From JBEVNX01 sp040507895 (GTDB taxonomy: Bacteria; Desulfobacterota; Binatia; JACPRU01), in assembly GCA_040507895.1 (NCBI GenBank), contig JBEVNX010000225.1, positions 1-23,993 on the forward strand: a DNA stretch of 23,993 bases, in the 5' to 3' direction. The notes beneath the pieces are model-generated. The model was not told the origin of the DNA and did not search any database. It was given only the letters and a program-made list of their open reading frames with translations. Shown here piece by piece: positions 1-7,851 of the stretch. A program made the translations under genes and the position numbers. How positions within the stretch are numbered: position 1 is the stretch's first letter; every line of letters begins with the position of its first letter.

Positions 1-785
1 TCGGCAAGAGTCTGCTTGAGGCCTCGATCGCGCATCTTGCGTGTCTCCTCCTTCGCGGTGGCGGTCTGGTGCGCGATGGCGTCGAACTCGGAAGCGGACT
101 GCTCCGCCGCATAGACACCCATGAGCTCGAAGAAGCGGTTAGTCGCCGCCTTGTGGAGCGTCAACATGTCGATCGGCACCTTGGCGACGCGGCGCGCGTA
201 AGCGAGCACCTCCTCCTCGAGCCGATCACGCGGGTAGACGCGATTGACGAGCCCGTACTCGAGGGCCTGCGACGCGGTCATCGAATCGCCGGTGAACAGG
301 AACTCCTTGGTGCGCCGCATGCCCATCAGATACGGCCACATGGAGAGCGTCGGGATCACGCCGAGAGTCCTTCCCGCGGGATGGCCGAATTGCGCGTCCT
401 CGGCGGCGAAGACGATGTCGCAATGGCCCGCGAGCTCCGTTGCGCCCGCGAGGCAGTGTCCGTGCACTTGCGCGATCGTCGGCTTCGGCAAACTCCATAA
501 ACGCTGCCAGCGCTCGACGAGCCGTCGCATCGCCCAGCGGTCCTCGGTGATCGTGTAGCGTTCGCCGGAGCCTCCGGCCGTGAGGTCGTAACCCGCGCAG
601 AACGACCGGCCGGCGCCTCGGATCACCAGGACGCTGGCCTCGCCGTCGCGCTCGAACTCGCCGAGCGCGGCGTCGAGCTCGGCCAGCAACGCGGGGCTCA
701 TCGCGTTGAGCTTTTCGGGGCGATTCAGCGTGATGCGCGCGAGCCGCTCCTCGAGCCTCTCGTAGACAATCGTCTCGTAACCCAT
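1..785 (-). CDS. Crotonase-family protein (enoyl-CoA hydratase/isomerase-like), 3' end outside window
   Basis: The ATG is at 785-783 and the frame is open to base 1, giving 261 residues without a stop; only the C-terminus is missing. Seen: N-terminal NRPEKLNAMSP, oxyanion-hole segment SFCAGYDL (about 61-68), and LAGATEL (112-118) carrying the Glu equivalent to E144 of rat mitochondrial hydratase. At the place of the second hydratase Glu (E164, FGQPE in classical enzymes) this protein has FGHPA, so Ala137. Known: crotonases bind acyl-CoA and stabilise an enolate; hydratases normally need both Glu. Inferred: an acyl-CoA isomerase, hydrolase or other crotonase activity is as likely as simple hydration. 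It is divergent from the propeller gene at 865, with about 79 bp between. The family is certain, the reaction is not. Confidence 0.88.
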   Translation of the reverse strand, partial: MGYETIVYERLEERLARITLNRPEKLNAMSPALLAELDAALGEFERDGEASVLVIRGAGRSFCAGYDLTAGGSGERYTITEDRWAMRRLVERWQRLWSLPKPTIAQVHGHCLAGATELAGHCDIVFAAEDAQFGHPAGRTLGVIPTLSMWPYLMGMRRTKEFLFTGDSMTASQALEYGLVNRVYPRDRLEEEVLAYARRVAKVPIDMLTLHKAATNRFFELMGVYAAEQSASEFDAIAHQTATAKEETRKMRDRGLKQTLA

Positions 786-864
786 CGGTCAGACCTCCGT
801 CGAGCGGCGAGACTAGCCTCGATGTAGGCCGCAAGCCACCGGCCTCCCCCCTTCACGCCATCGC

Positions 865-2466
865 GTGTCGCCAGTAGAATCCAGGATCGTCGTGGGGCTC
901 ATCGCGATCCTCGTCGCAGCCTTGACGCTAGCCGCTGGCGTCGGCGTCGCTGGCGAGGGCGACGAGGAGGCGCCCGGTGAACCGGTCAGCGATCTGCATC
1001 AGCTTACTTCCGGTGCAGGCGTCGATGCCATGCCGTCCTGGACGCCCGACGGGCGGCGCATCGTCTTTCACGCTCGTCACAAGCCGGAGAGGGCTGGTCT
1101 GCTGCCGACGCGCAAGATCTGGGTCGTCGACCGCGACGGCAAGAATGCTCGCAAGCTCTCGGACGGCGCGGGCGACGAATACCACCCGGTCGTTTCTCCG
1201 GACGGCACCAAGATCGCGTTCGTGTCCGAGGCCAACGGGTCGCGCGACGTGTGGGTGATGGACGCCGACGGCAAGAACGCGCTGCCGCTGACCGACGATC
1301 CCGGGCTCGAGGAGCACCCGACCTGGTCTCCGGACGGCAAGCAGATCGCCTACGTCGCGCTGCCGAAGGACGGCGGCAGCTTCGACCTGTGGATGATGAA
1401 CGCCGACGGAAGCGGCAAGCGCAAGCTCACCTCTTCAGCCGCCAACGAGGTATTCCCCGCCTGGCAGCCGTCCGGGCGTGTGATCGCCTTCGCCACCGAC
1501 TTGAACGGCAATTTCGACATCTACGGTCTGTCGATCGCCGACGAGAAGACGTTCCCGGTCGTGACGGGACCGCCGAACGATACGCGGCCGGCCTGGTCGC
1601 CCGACGGGACCAAGCTCGCGTTCACGCGCTGGCCCGCGGAGGGCCGCAGCACCGAGGCGACGCTTTGGGTCGCGAACGCTGACGGCAGCGTGCCGACCGA
1701 GCTCGCGATCCCCGCCCCGGCCGTGCACCCCGCGTGGGCTCCGGATGGCATGACGCTGGCTTTCCAACGACTCGGAGATGGGAGCTGGAACCTGTGGACC
1801 GCTCGGCTCGCCGACAGCGTCGTCAAGGAGGGCCGCTTGCGCGTCGCTCGGCAGGTCCGCGGGACCGCCGGCCAGGACGTCGTCAAGCTCCGACCCTCCG
1901 GCTCGCTGTACGGCACGGTCAGCACCGCTCGCTTCCACCTGCGTGCGCCGTACGGGCTCGTCGAGCTACCGCGCCAGATGCTCGCTTCGATCCAGTTCGC
2001 GGACCTTGAGAAGGGCACCGCCACGCTGGTGCTCGCCGATGGCGACACGCTGAGCGGGCTGCTCCTGGACGACGAGATCGACGTCGCCACCTCGCGAGGC
2101 AAGCAGACGATTCGCAAGGAGAAGATCGAGGCGATCGGCTTTCGCGCCGAGCACGAGGGATCGACCGCGCGAGTCGGGCTCGCGCGCTTCACGATGCGCA
2201 ACGGGGATGCCTTTAGCGTCGCGGTGCGCACGCGCTCGGTTCGCTTGAAGGTCGGCAGCCAGACTCTCGAGCTACCGCTCGCCGACCTGGCTCGCATAGA
2301 CTTCGGAGAAGAGGGAAAGAAGACCCAGGTCGTGACTCGCAAGGGAGACACTCTCGGAGGCACTCTCGAGACCGCACAGTTCGACGTCGAGCTGTCGGCG
2401 GGAGTGCGACTGACGCTCTATCCCGCGTACGTCCGTACTCTCACTCTCGAGGAGGGTTCACCATGA
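865..2466 (+). CDS. Exported PD40/TolB-like beta-propeller protein with four C-terminal repeats
   Basis: 533 residues from a GTG start. An in-frame GTG at 892, preceded by AGGA, is an alternative start that would shorten the signal. Residues 7-30 form a Sec-type signal peptide (hydrophobic VVGLIAILVAALTLAAG). Residues about 45-317 hold six PD40 blades, recognisable by repeated W/VSPDG(T/K)xIAF and hxWVMxADGxxxxxLT motifs. Such propellers bind peptides or proteins, as in TolB. Residues about 339-530 are not propeller: four copies of a roughly 41-residue unit with a GDxLxG turn and an L..IxxI.F end (near 339-379, 386-426, 440-480, 487-527). The stop overlaps the next ATG (ATGA at 2463-2466), so translation is probably coupled to the M48 protease. 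Likely an envelope scaffold; no enzymatic residues are evident. Confidence 0.85.
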   Translation: MSPVESRIVVGLIAILVAALTLAAGVGVAGEGDEEAPGEPVSDLHQLTSGAGVDAMPSWTPDGRRIVFHARHKPERAGLLPTRKIWVVDRDGKNARKLSDGAGDEYHPVVSPDGTKIAFVSEANGSRDVWVMDADGKNALPLTDDPGLEEHPTWSPDGKQIAYVALPKDGGSFDLWMMNADGSGKRKLTSSAANEVFPAWQPSGRVIAFATDLNGNFDIYGLSIADEKTFPVVTGPPNDTRPAWSPDGTKLAFTRWPAEGRSTEATLWVANADGSVPTELAIPAPAVHPAWAPDGMTLAFQRLGDGSWNLWTARLADSVVKEGRLRVARQVRGTAGQDVVKLRPSGSLYGTVSTARFHLRAPYGLVELPRQMLASIQFADLEKGTATLVLADGDTLSGLLLDDEIDVATSRGKQTIRKEKIEAIGFRAEHEGSTARVGLARFTMRNGDAFSVAVRTRSVRLKVGSQTLELPLADLARIDFGEEGKKTQVVTRKGDTLGGTLETAQFDVELSAGVRLTLYPAYVRTLTLEEGSP

Positions 2467-3269
2467 AGCGCGCCGTACTCGTCCTGCTGTCTCTCTTGAC
2501 CGCCGGTTGCTTTCGCACGACCGGCCTCAACCGCTACCAGCCGAACATGTACTCCGTCGGCAACGAGATCGGCATGGGACAGGCGATGTCGAAGGAGGTC
2601 GAGAAGGAGATGGCGCTCGTTCGCCTCCACCGTCTCACGCAGCTCGTGCAAGGCATCGGGCAGCGTTTGGCCGAGAACGCGGAGAGCCCGGAGTTCAAGC
2701 TCTATCCTTACACGTTCAAGGTGGTCGACAGCTCCGAGGTCAACGCCTTCTCGCTGCCGGGAGGGCCGGTGTACGTCAACTTGGGGCTCGTTGAGCTCGC
2801 CGAGACCGAAGACGAGCTCGCCGCGGTGATCGCGCACGAGATGGGGCACGTGGCCGCTCGCCACGCCACCGAGCAGATGACGACGCAGGATCTGACACAG
2901 CTCGCGCTGATGGTGACGCTGTCGACGGTCGGCCTCCCGCCTTTAGCCATCGAGGGGACGCGCCTCGGCTACGTGCTCGGCATGCTGCGCTACAGCCGCG
3001 GTATGGAAACCGAGGCCGACCGCCTCAGTCTCGAGCTCTTGAAGTCGGCCGGGTTCGATCCCCACGCGATGGCGACGATGCTTCAACACATCCAGGACGA
3101 ACGGCGCGTCGAACCGATGTTACTCGAGCGATTGATGTCGAGCCATCCACTCCCGGACGATCGAGTGGAAGCGGTCGAGGCGGAGCTGCCGAAGGAACCG
3201 GAAGATCGCATGTCGCATCCCGCGTCTGCGCCCTTCGAGCGCCTCAAGGTGTTGCTCGTGAAGGATTGA
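2463..3269 (+). CDS. M48 family metalloprotease lipoprotein (BepA/LoiP-like)
   Basis: 268 residues starting at the ATG that overlaps the preceding stop. A lipobox LTAGC gives a lipidated Cys16, so the protein is probably anchored in the outer membrane facing the periplasm. The zinc motif HEMGH is at 125-129, the third ligand is Glu182 in METEAD, and SSHPLPDDR (226-234) matches the conserved C-terminal His-Pro segment of BepA-type M48 proteases. BepA proteins from E. coli carry a TPR tail; this protein ends soon after the catalytic domain, closer to LoiP/YcaL. Known role of the family: quality control of outer-membrane proteins. Position in a run of exported proteins supports an envelope function. 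Substrate unknown. Confidence 0.93.
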   Translation: MKRAVLVLLSLLTAGCFRTTGLNRYQPNMYSVGNEIGMGQAMSKEVEKEMALVRLHRLTQLVQGIGQRLAENAESPEFKLYPYTFKVVDSSEVNAFSLPGGPVYVNLGLVELAETEDELAAVIAHEMGHVAARHATEQMTTQDLTQLALMVTLSTVGLPPLAIEGTRLGYVLGMLRYSRGMETEADRLSLELLKSAGFDPHAMATMLQHIQDERRVEPMLLERLMSSHPLPDDRVEAVEAELPKEPEDRMSHPASAPFERLKVLLVKD

Positions 3270-3273
3270 ACCG

Positions 3274-3831
3274 GTGAGATACCTGCTGTGGCTGGCGCTG
3301 GCCCTGGCTTCGTGCATGCCCGGGGCGGTTCCGGAGCGTCCCGAGCCCAGCCACCGCCAGCAAAAGCTCCTCCAGGCTTCCTACGACGAGGTTTGGAAGG
3401 CAGCGCGCACCACGGTCGACGAAGCTCAGTTGAGCATCACCGACGCCGATGAGTCCGAAGGCGCTCTGCGAGCGAGCATGCGAAGGAGATCACGCTCCGG
3501 AGAGGGGCTCGAGCGCGAGCTCTCTCGAGTCGCGGAGCTGAGCAAGGCGCGGCAGCTCGGGCTCGGGCAGCTGGCCGAATACGTCGTGGTGTACACGGTC
3601 GAGGTGCGCCGCGCCGAGGACGACCGCACCGGGCTCGACGTGTCCACGGAGATCACCGCCGTGGACCAGCAGATCGTTTTCCTGCCGCCCGGGATCTACC
3701 GGGCGATCCCCCGGAACTTCGACGTGCCTTCCAAAGGCGTGCTCGAGCGGCAGTTCGTGGAACAGATCGCCTCCCACCTGCTGTTGAGCGAGGAGATGCT
3801 CTATTCACTCGGTGTGCTCGGCCGCGAATGA
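3274..3831 (+). CDS. Predicted lipoprotein of unknown function
   Basis: 185 residues from a GTG 4 bp after the M48 stop. The N-terminus MRYLLWLALALASC is a short signal with lipobox LASC (Cys14). The mature part starts with a Pro-rich linker, then a pattern (YDEVWKAARTTVDEA..ITDADESEGALRA) resembling the alpha-beta units of BamC/NlpB-like or DUF-type outer-membrane lipoproteins, in which VW begins a helix and a D..xG.L.A strand follows. A central basic/acidic stretch (RRRSRSGEGLERELSR) looks helical. I do not recognise the family with certainty. Tight spacing implies one operon with the propeller and the protease, so it may be a partner or substrate adaptor of that protease. Confidence 0.75.
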   Translation: MRYLLWLALALASCMPGAVPERPEPSHRQQKLLQASYDEVWKAARTTVDEAQLSITDADESEGALRASMRRRSRSGEGLERELSRVAELSKARQLGLGQLAEYVVVYTVEVRRAEDDRTGLDVSTEITAVDQQIVFLPPGIYRAIPRNFDVPSKGVLERQFVEQIASHLLLSEEMLYSLGVLGRE

Positions 3832-3897
3832 GGGCTGAACTCCCCGCCAGGGGCGTACGTTGCATCGCGCGGGCCGTTACGGCATCCAACTGGAAGT

Positions 3898-4566
3898 ATG
3901 CGCGCTTCGCTCGCCGCGGCGCCGCTCGCCGCCGTTCTGGTAGGCTTGCCGACGGCACGGGCGCAGATGGGTGTGTCTCCGTACCACACCGGGCGCCCCG
4001 ACACCCGCAATCCCCATGCGAAAGCCCTCGATGGCGACAGTGTGGACGACTGGGCAAAGCGGCTCGAGTCGGACAACGCCCGGGAGCGGCTCCTCGCCGT
4101 CGAAGACCTCGGCCAATCCGACGACCCCCACGCGGTGACCTATCTGCTGAAGGCGATGGGCGATCGCGACTTGCGGGTCCAGGCTCGAGCCATCGACTAT
4201 CTCGGCGCGCACCGGGCCTCCGACGCCACGCCGCTGCTGGTGCAGAAGCTCTATCTGAAGGGTGCGCCGGACGGGCTACGCCAGCACGTGCTCACCGCGC
4301 TCGGGCGGATCGGCGACCCGACCGCGAGCCGGCCGATCCTCGACTTCCTGTCGCAGGAGGCCAATCCGAAGCTGCGCGGCACCGGGATCTATGCCCTCGG
4401 CGAGATCGGCGATCTGAGCGTTCAGGACGATCTGCGCAAGATCGGCGATCAGGAAATCGACCCGCGACTCAAGAGTTTGGTCGCCGACGCGCTCACCAAG
4501 ATCGCACGGCCTCCAAAGCAACAGTACGTACCTCCTTCGGCCGACGTCGCCCCGCTCGTGAGGTGA
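3898..4566 (+). CDS. Exported HEAT-repeat protein
   Basis: 222 residues from ATG 3898, preceded by GGAAG. Residues 1-22 form a signal peptide ending at ARA-Q. From about residue 45 the protein consists of HEAT/PBS-lyase-type helical repeats of about 30 residues: DDWAKRLESDNARERLLAVEDLG, then HAVTYLLKAMGDRDLRVQA, then TPLLVQKLYLK, then SRPILDFLSQEANPKLRGT and LRKIGDQEIDPRLKSLV (segments abbreviated). HEAT solenoids bind other proteins; no catalytic site is seen. The frame at 3828-4763 overlapping this gene is a low-complexity shadow. The 66-bp gap after the lipoprotein gene is compatible with the same transcript, and a hairpin follows at 4587-4621. Probable periplasmic adaptor; partner unknown. 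Confidence 0.85.
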   Translation: MRASLAAAPLAAVLVGLPTARAQMGVSPYHTGRPDTRNPHAKALDGDSVDDWAKRLESDNARERLLAVEDLGQSDDPHAVTYLLKAMGDRDLRVQARAIDYLGAHRASDATPLLVQKLYLKGAPDGLRQHVLTALGRIGDPTASRPILDFLSQEANPKLRGTGIYALGEIGDLSVQDDLRKIGDQEIDPRLKSLVADALTKIARPPKQQYVPPSADVAPLVR

Positions 4567-4586
4567 CCGCCGAGCCTCTCAGGCGC

Positions 4587-4621
4587 GAGATGCCGTCCCA
4601 ATGGTCGGGCCCCGGCATCTC
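4587..4621. terminator. Bidirectional terminator-like hairpin between convergent genes
   Basis: GAGATGCCG at 4587-4595 pairs perfectly with CGGCATCTC at 4613-4621 (9 bp). Inside the 17-nt loop CCC (4597-4599) can pair with GGG (4607-4609). It lies between the stop of the HEAT gene and the stop of the acyl-CoA dehydrogenase. No T-run follows on either strand, so intrinsic termination is plausible rather than proven. Confidence 0.45.
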
Positions 4622-4639
4622 ACTCCAGAGCTGTGCCGC

Positions 4640-5821
4640 TCATGTAGCCTCTTTCAGGAGCTCCTCGGCGATGATCATCTTGCGCACCTCGGTGGTCCCC
4701 GCGCCGATCTCGAGTAGCTTGATCGTGCGGTACAGGCGGTTGATCTCAGACTCCCAGATGTAGCCCATGCCGCCGTGGATCTGCACGGCGTGGTCGAGCA
4801 CGGCGTTCAAGCAGTCGGCGGTGTACATGACGGTAGCCGCCGTCAGCTTGTGGATCGCCCCACGACCGCCCTCGCCCGTTTCGAGGTCGTTGCAGGCCGC
4901 GAGGCAGCGGTAGTTGAGCGTGCGCATCGCCTCGATCGCCGTGTACATGTCGGCGAGCCGTGACTGCACCATTTGGAAGCTGCCGATCGGCTTGCCGAAC
5001 TGCTCGCGTGTCTTGGCGTGCTCGAGCGACAGGGCGAGCGCGCGCTCGGCGATGCCCACGGCGATCGGCGCCACGAGAGCGCGCTCGAGGTCGAGGCCGC
5101 TCATCAGCACGCGCCTGCCCTCGTTCTCCTCGCCGACGAGGTTCTCGGCGGGCACGCGGCAGTCGTCGAACACCAGCTCGGCCGTTTGACTGCCGCGGAA
5201 TCCCATCTTCTCGAGCTTCTGCGCCACCGCAAAGCCAGGCGAGTCGGTCTCGACGAGGAAGGCCGAAATGCCTCGCGCGCCGCGCGACGGCTCGGTCTTG
5301 GCGTAGACCAGCGCAAGGTCGGCCACCGGCCCGTTGGTGATGAAGAGCTTACGCCCGTTCAGCAGATAATGATCGCCCTCGCGACGCGCGGTCGTTCGCA
5401 TCGAGCCGAGCGCGTCGGAGCCCGCTCCCGGCTCGGTGAGCGCCAAACACCCGATCGTCGAGCCGTCACAGAGTCCCGGAAGGTAGCGGTGGCGCTGCGC
5501 CTGGTTGCCGTTACGGACCAGATTGTTGAGACAGAGGTTCTCGTGCGCGACCCACGAAAGGGAGAACGCGGCGTTCCATCGCGCAAAGGCCTGCGCCACC
5601 AGGCCGCTGGTAAACAGGTCCAGGCCTGCGCCGCCAAGCTCGGCCGGTGCCGTGATGCCGAAGTAGCCCGCCCGACCGAGCCCACGAAACTCCTCGTCCG
5701 GCCACCACTCCTCTTCGTCCATGCGCTGAGCGAGCGGGGCCAGCCGCTCGCGGGCGTAGCGATCGGCCCCGTCGAGCGCGGAGCGCTGTTCGTCATCGAG
5801 CTCGAAAGCCGTCGGGGCCAT
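4640..5821 (-). CDS. Acyl-CoA dehydrogenase, isovaleryl-CoA dehydrogenase type
   Basis: 393 residues, full length for the family. FAD/substrate motif LALTEPGAGSD is at about 126-136, with C-terminal HGGMGYI and EIGAGTTEVRK. Most acyl-CoA dehydrogenases use a Glu near the C-terminus (MCAD E376); that position is Ala374 here (GAGT). Instead Glu246 sits in SGLDLER, the location of the catalytic base in human isovaleryl-CoA dehydrogenase (E254). Reaction inferred: alpha,beta-dehydrogenation of isovaleryl-CoA or a similar branched acyl-CoA, with electrons going to ETF. It is divergent from the carboxylase operon, whose family acts on the product (3-methylcrotonyl-CoA). This supports a leucine/isovalerate (liu-type) assignment. 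No ETF genes are in the window. Confidence 0.92.
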   Translation of the reverse strand: MAPTAFELDDEQRSALDGADRYARERLAPLAQRMDEEEWWPDEEFRGLGRAGYFGITAPAELGGAGLDLFTSGLVAQAFARWNAAFSLSWVAHENLCLNNLVRNGNQAQRHRYLPGLCDGSTIGCLALTEPGAGSDALGSMRTTARREGDHYLLNGRKLFITNGPVADLALVYAKTEPSRGARGISAFLVETDSPGFAVAQKLEKMGFRGSQTAELVFDDCRVPAENLVGEENEGRRVLMSGLDLERALVAPIAVGIAERALALSLEHAKTREQFGKPIGSFQMVQSRLADMYTAIEAMRTLNYRCLAACNDLETGEGGRGAIHKLTAATVMYTADCLNAVLDHAVQIHGGMGYIWESEINRLYRTIKLLEIGAGTTEVRKMIIAEELLKEAT

Positions 5822-5861
5822 CGGACGTACTCAAGCACGGAAATTGACTTCGGGCAAAAAC

Positions 5862-7346
5862 ATGATTGAGAAGATGCCGATGCCGATTCGCAAGGTGTTG
5901 ATCGCCAACCGCGGCGAGATCGCGGTCCGCGTCGCCCACACGCTGCGCACGCTCGGCCTGCAGAGCGTCGTCATCTACCACGCGTCCGATACGCTCAGCC
6001 TAGCGGTGCGCGAGGCCGACGAGGCGATCGAGATCCCGGCCGCGACCGGCGTCGCCGCGTACCTCGACGTCGAGGCGATCCTCGCCGCCGCCCGCCGCTC
6101 GGGCGCTGACTCGATTCACCCGGGCTACGGCTTCCTCGCCGAGAACGCCGACTTCGCCGCCGCGGTCGACGCCGCGGGCCTGCGCTTCATCGGCCCGCCG
6201 CCCGAGGTGATCCGCCTGATGGGGGACAAGATCCGTGCGCGCGAGTGTGTCGCGCAGGCGGGATTTCCGATCACCCCGTCCGCCACCGAGAACGGAACCG
6301 CGAGCGAATTCGTCGAGCGGGTTTCCGCGATCGGCTTCCCGGTGCTGATCAAGGCGGCCGCCGGCGGTGGCGGCCGTGGCATGCGCATCGTGCGCTCGGC
6401 CGACGCCTTGGAGGGCGAGCTCGAAGCGGCTCGTCGAGAGGCCGAGCGGAGCTTCAAGGATGGCCGCGTCTACGTCGAGCGCTACGTCGAGCGCCCGAGG
6501 CACATCGAGGTGCAGGTACTGTCCGATCGTCACGGCACGCACGTCCACTTGGGTGAGCGCGAGTGCTCGGTGCAGCGCCGCTTCCAGAAGCTCATCGAGG
6601 AGACGCCGTCCGCCTCGCTCGATCCCGGCGAGCGCGAGCGCCTGTGCGAGACGGCGGTCGGCATCGCACGGGCCGTCGGCTACGTGAACGCCGGCACGGT
6701 GGAATTCATCTTCGCACCGTCGGGGGGGTTCCATTTCCTGGAGATGAATACGCGCCTGCAGGTCGAGCATCCCGTCACGGAGATGGTTACCGGCCTCGAT
6801 CTCGTCGCTGAGCAGATCCGCGTGGCGGACGGAGAGCGCCTGAGCTTTCGCCAGGGCGATCTTCCGTCGCGAGGTCACGCAATCGAATGTCGCATCTGCG
6901 CGGAGGACCCGCAGCAAGGTCACACGCCGACCACGGGCGAGGTGGCGCTTCTCCGCCCGCCCACCGGCCCCGGAATTCGGTTCGACAGCGGGCTCTGCTC
7001 GGGGCAGCGCATCACCCCGGCCTTCGACTCGATGCTCGCCAAGCTGGTCGCGCATGGTTCGGAACGTGGGCAAGCGATCGCGCGCATGCGCCAGGCGTTG
7101 CGCGACCTGGTTCTTCTCGGCGTCGACCACAACGCCGCGTACCTCGAGCGCGTGCTCGCGCATCCGGCCTTCGCCGCGGCGAAGCTACACACGCATTTTC
7201 TGGAGGAGCACCGCGAAGAGCTCGCGCTCCCGCAACCGAGCGAAGCGGAGCGCGTCGCCGTCATCGCCAGCGCCGCGCTCGCCACGCGCCGGGCGACGCT
7301 CGATGCCCCGGAGCCCTACGCGGCGATGGGCCCCTGGAGGAATTGA
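5862..7346 (+). CDS. Biotin carboxylase subunit of an acyl-CoA carboxylase
   Basis: About 494 residues. Candidate starts are TTG 5844, ATG 5862, ATG 5874 and ATG 5880. The family begins at MPIRKVLIANRGEIA, so 5880 with GAGAAG upstream is also credible. Seen: NRGEIAVR, HPGYGFLAENADFA, the ATP-grasp Gly-rich loop AAAGGGGRGMR, HxHLGERECSVQRR, and EMNTRLQVEHPVTE with the catalytic Glu/Arg set. It carboxylates biotin with ATP and bicarbonate. In methylcrotonyl- and propionyl-CoA carboxylases this domain is usually fused to BT and BCCP domains (about 650-700 residues). Here the frame stops after GPWRN, exactly where the BT domain would begin, and the BT-BCCP part is the next gene, 1 bp downstream in another frame. 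Confidence 0.93.
   Translation: MIEKMPMPIRKVLIANRGEIAVRVAHTLRTLGLQSVVIYHASDTLSLAVREADEAIEIPAATGVAAYLDVEAILAAARRSGADSIHPGYGFLAENADFAAAVDAAGLRFIGPPPEVIRLMGDKIRARECVAQAGFPITPSATENGTASEFVERVSAIGFPVLIKAAAGGGGRGMRIVRSADALEGELEAARREAERSFKDGRVYVERYVERPRHIEVQVLSDRHGTHVHLGERECSVQRRFQKLIEETPSASLDPGERERLCETAVGIARAVGYVNAGTVEFIFAPSGGFHFLEMNTRLQVEHPVTEMVTGLDLVAEQIRVADGERLSFRQGDLPSRGHAIECRICAEDPQQGHTPTTGEVALLRPPTGPGIRFDSGLCSGQRITPAFDSMLAKLVAHGSERGQAIARMRQALRDLVLLGVDHNAAYLERVLAHPAFAAAKLHTHFLEEHREELALPQPSEAERVAVIASAALATRRATLDAPEPYAAMGPWRN
7336..7340 (+). promoter_or_regulatory. Strong ribosome binding site inside the end of the biotin carboxylase gene
   Basis: GGAGG ends 7 nt before the GTG at 7348. It lies within the last codons of the upstream gene and fixes the start of the biotin carrier gene. 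It argues that the split between carboxylase and carrier is real rather than a sequencing frameshift. Confidence 0.7.
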
Positions 7347-7347
7347 C

Positions 7348-7848
7348 GTGAAGCAAGTATTTCACGTCGCCGGCTCGCGCATCGAGGCCTTGCTGATGCC
7401 CGTGTCGGAGGGCACCGACCTGGTGCTCGGCGAGCGCCGCCACCGCGTGGCGCTCCGGGCTCTCGGCGACGGCGAATATCGACTCGAGGTGGACGGTGTG
7501 GCGCACCGCGTGTGGATCGCAGCTCGCGGCGACGCGATCCACGTGCACGCCTCGGGACGGTCGTGGACGGTCGGAGTCGTCGACGAGCTCGCCGAGACCG
7601 CCGCGGCGGGCGGCGGCGCGGCGGACACGGCGGAGGCGCCAATGCCGGGCACGGTGGTGCGAGTCCACGTGGCGCCGGGAGAGCCGGTGAAACGAGGCCA
7701 GACTCTGATGGTGATCGAGAGCATGAAGATGGAAACCGCGATCGTCGCCTGGCGGGACGGGGTGGTCGGTGCCGTTCATCGGCCACTCGGTGCGACCTTC
7801 GATCGCAAGGCGCCGCTCGTCAGCCTCGAGCCGGAACCAAAGAGCTGA
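7348..7848 (+). CDS. Biotin carboxyl carrier subunit (BT-BCCP half of a split alpha subunit)
   Basis: 166 residues from GTG 7348, chosen because of the GGAGG at 7336-7340; the frame is open further upstream but only as a shadow of the biotin carboxylase. Residues 1-80 form a beta-rich region resembling the BT (subunit-interaction) domain of MCC/PCC alpha chains. Residues 81-97 are an Ala/Gly linker. Residues 98-160 are a biotinyl domain with APMPGTVV and the biotinylation motif ESMKMET (Lys127). It carries carboxybiotin between the preceding and following subunits. It lies 1 bp after the biotin carboxylase stop and 3 bp before the carboxyltransferase start, so it is certainly cotranscribed. 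Confidence 0.92.
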   Translation: MKQVFHVAGSRIEALLMPVSEGTDLVLGERRHRVALRALGDGEYRLEVDGVAHRVWIAARGDAIHVHASGRSWTVGVVDELAETAAAGGGAADTAEAPMPGTVVRVHVAPGEPVKRGQTLMVIESMKMETAIVAWRDGVVGAVHRPLGATFDRKAPLVSLEPEPKS

Positions 7849-7851
7849 GCG

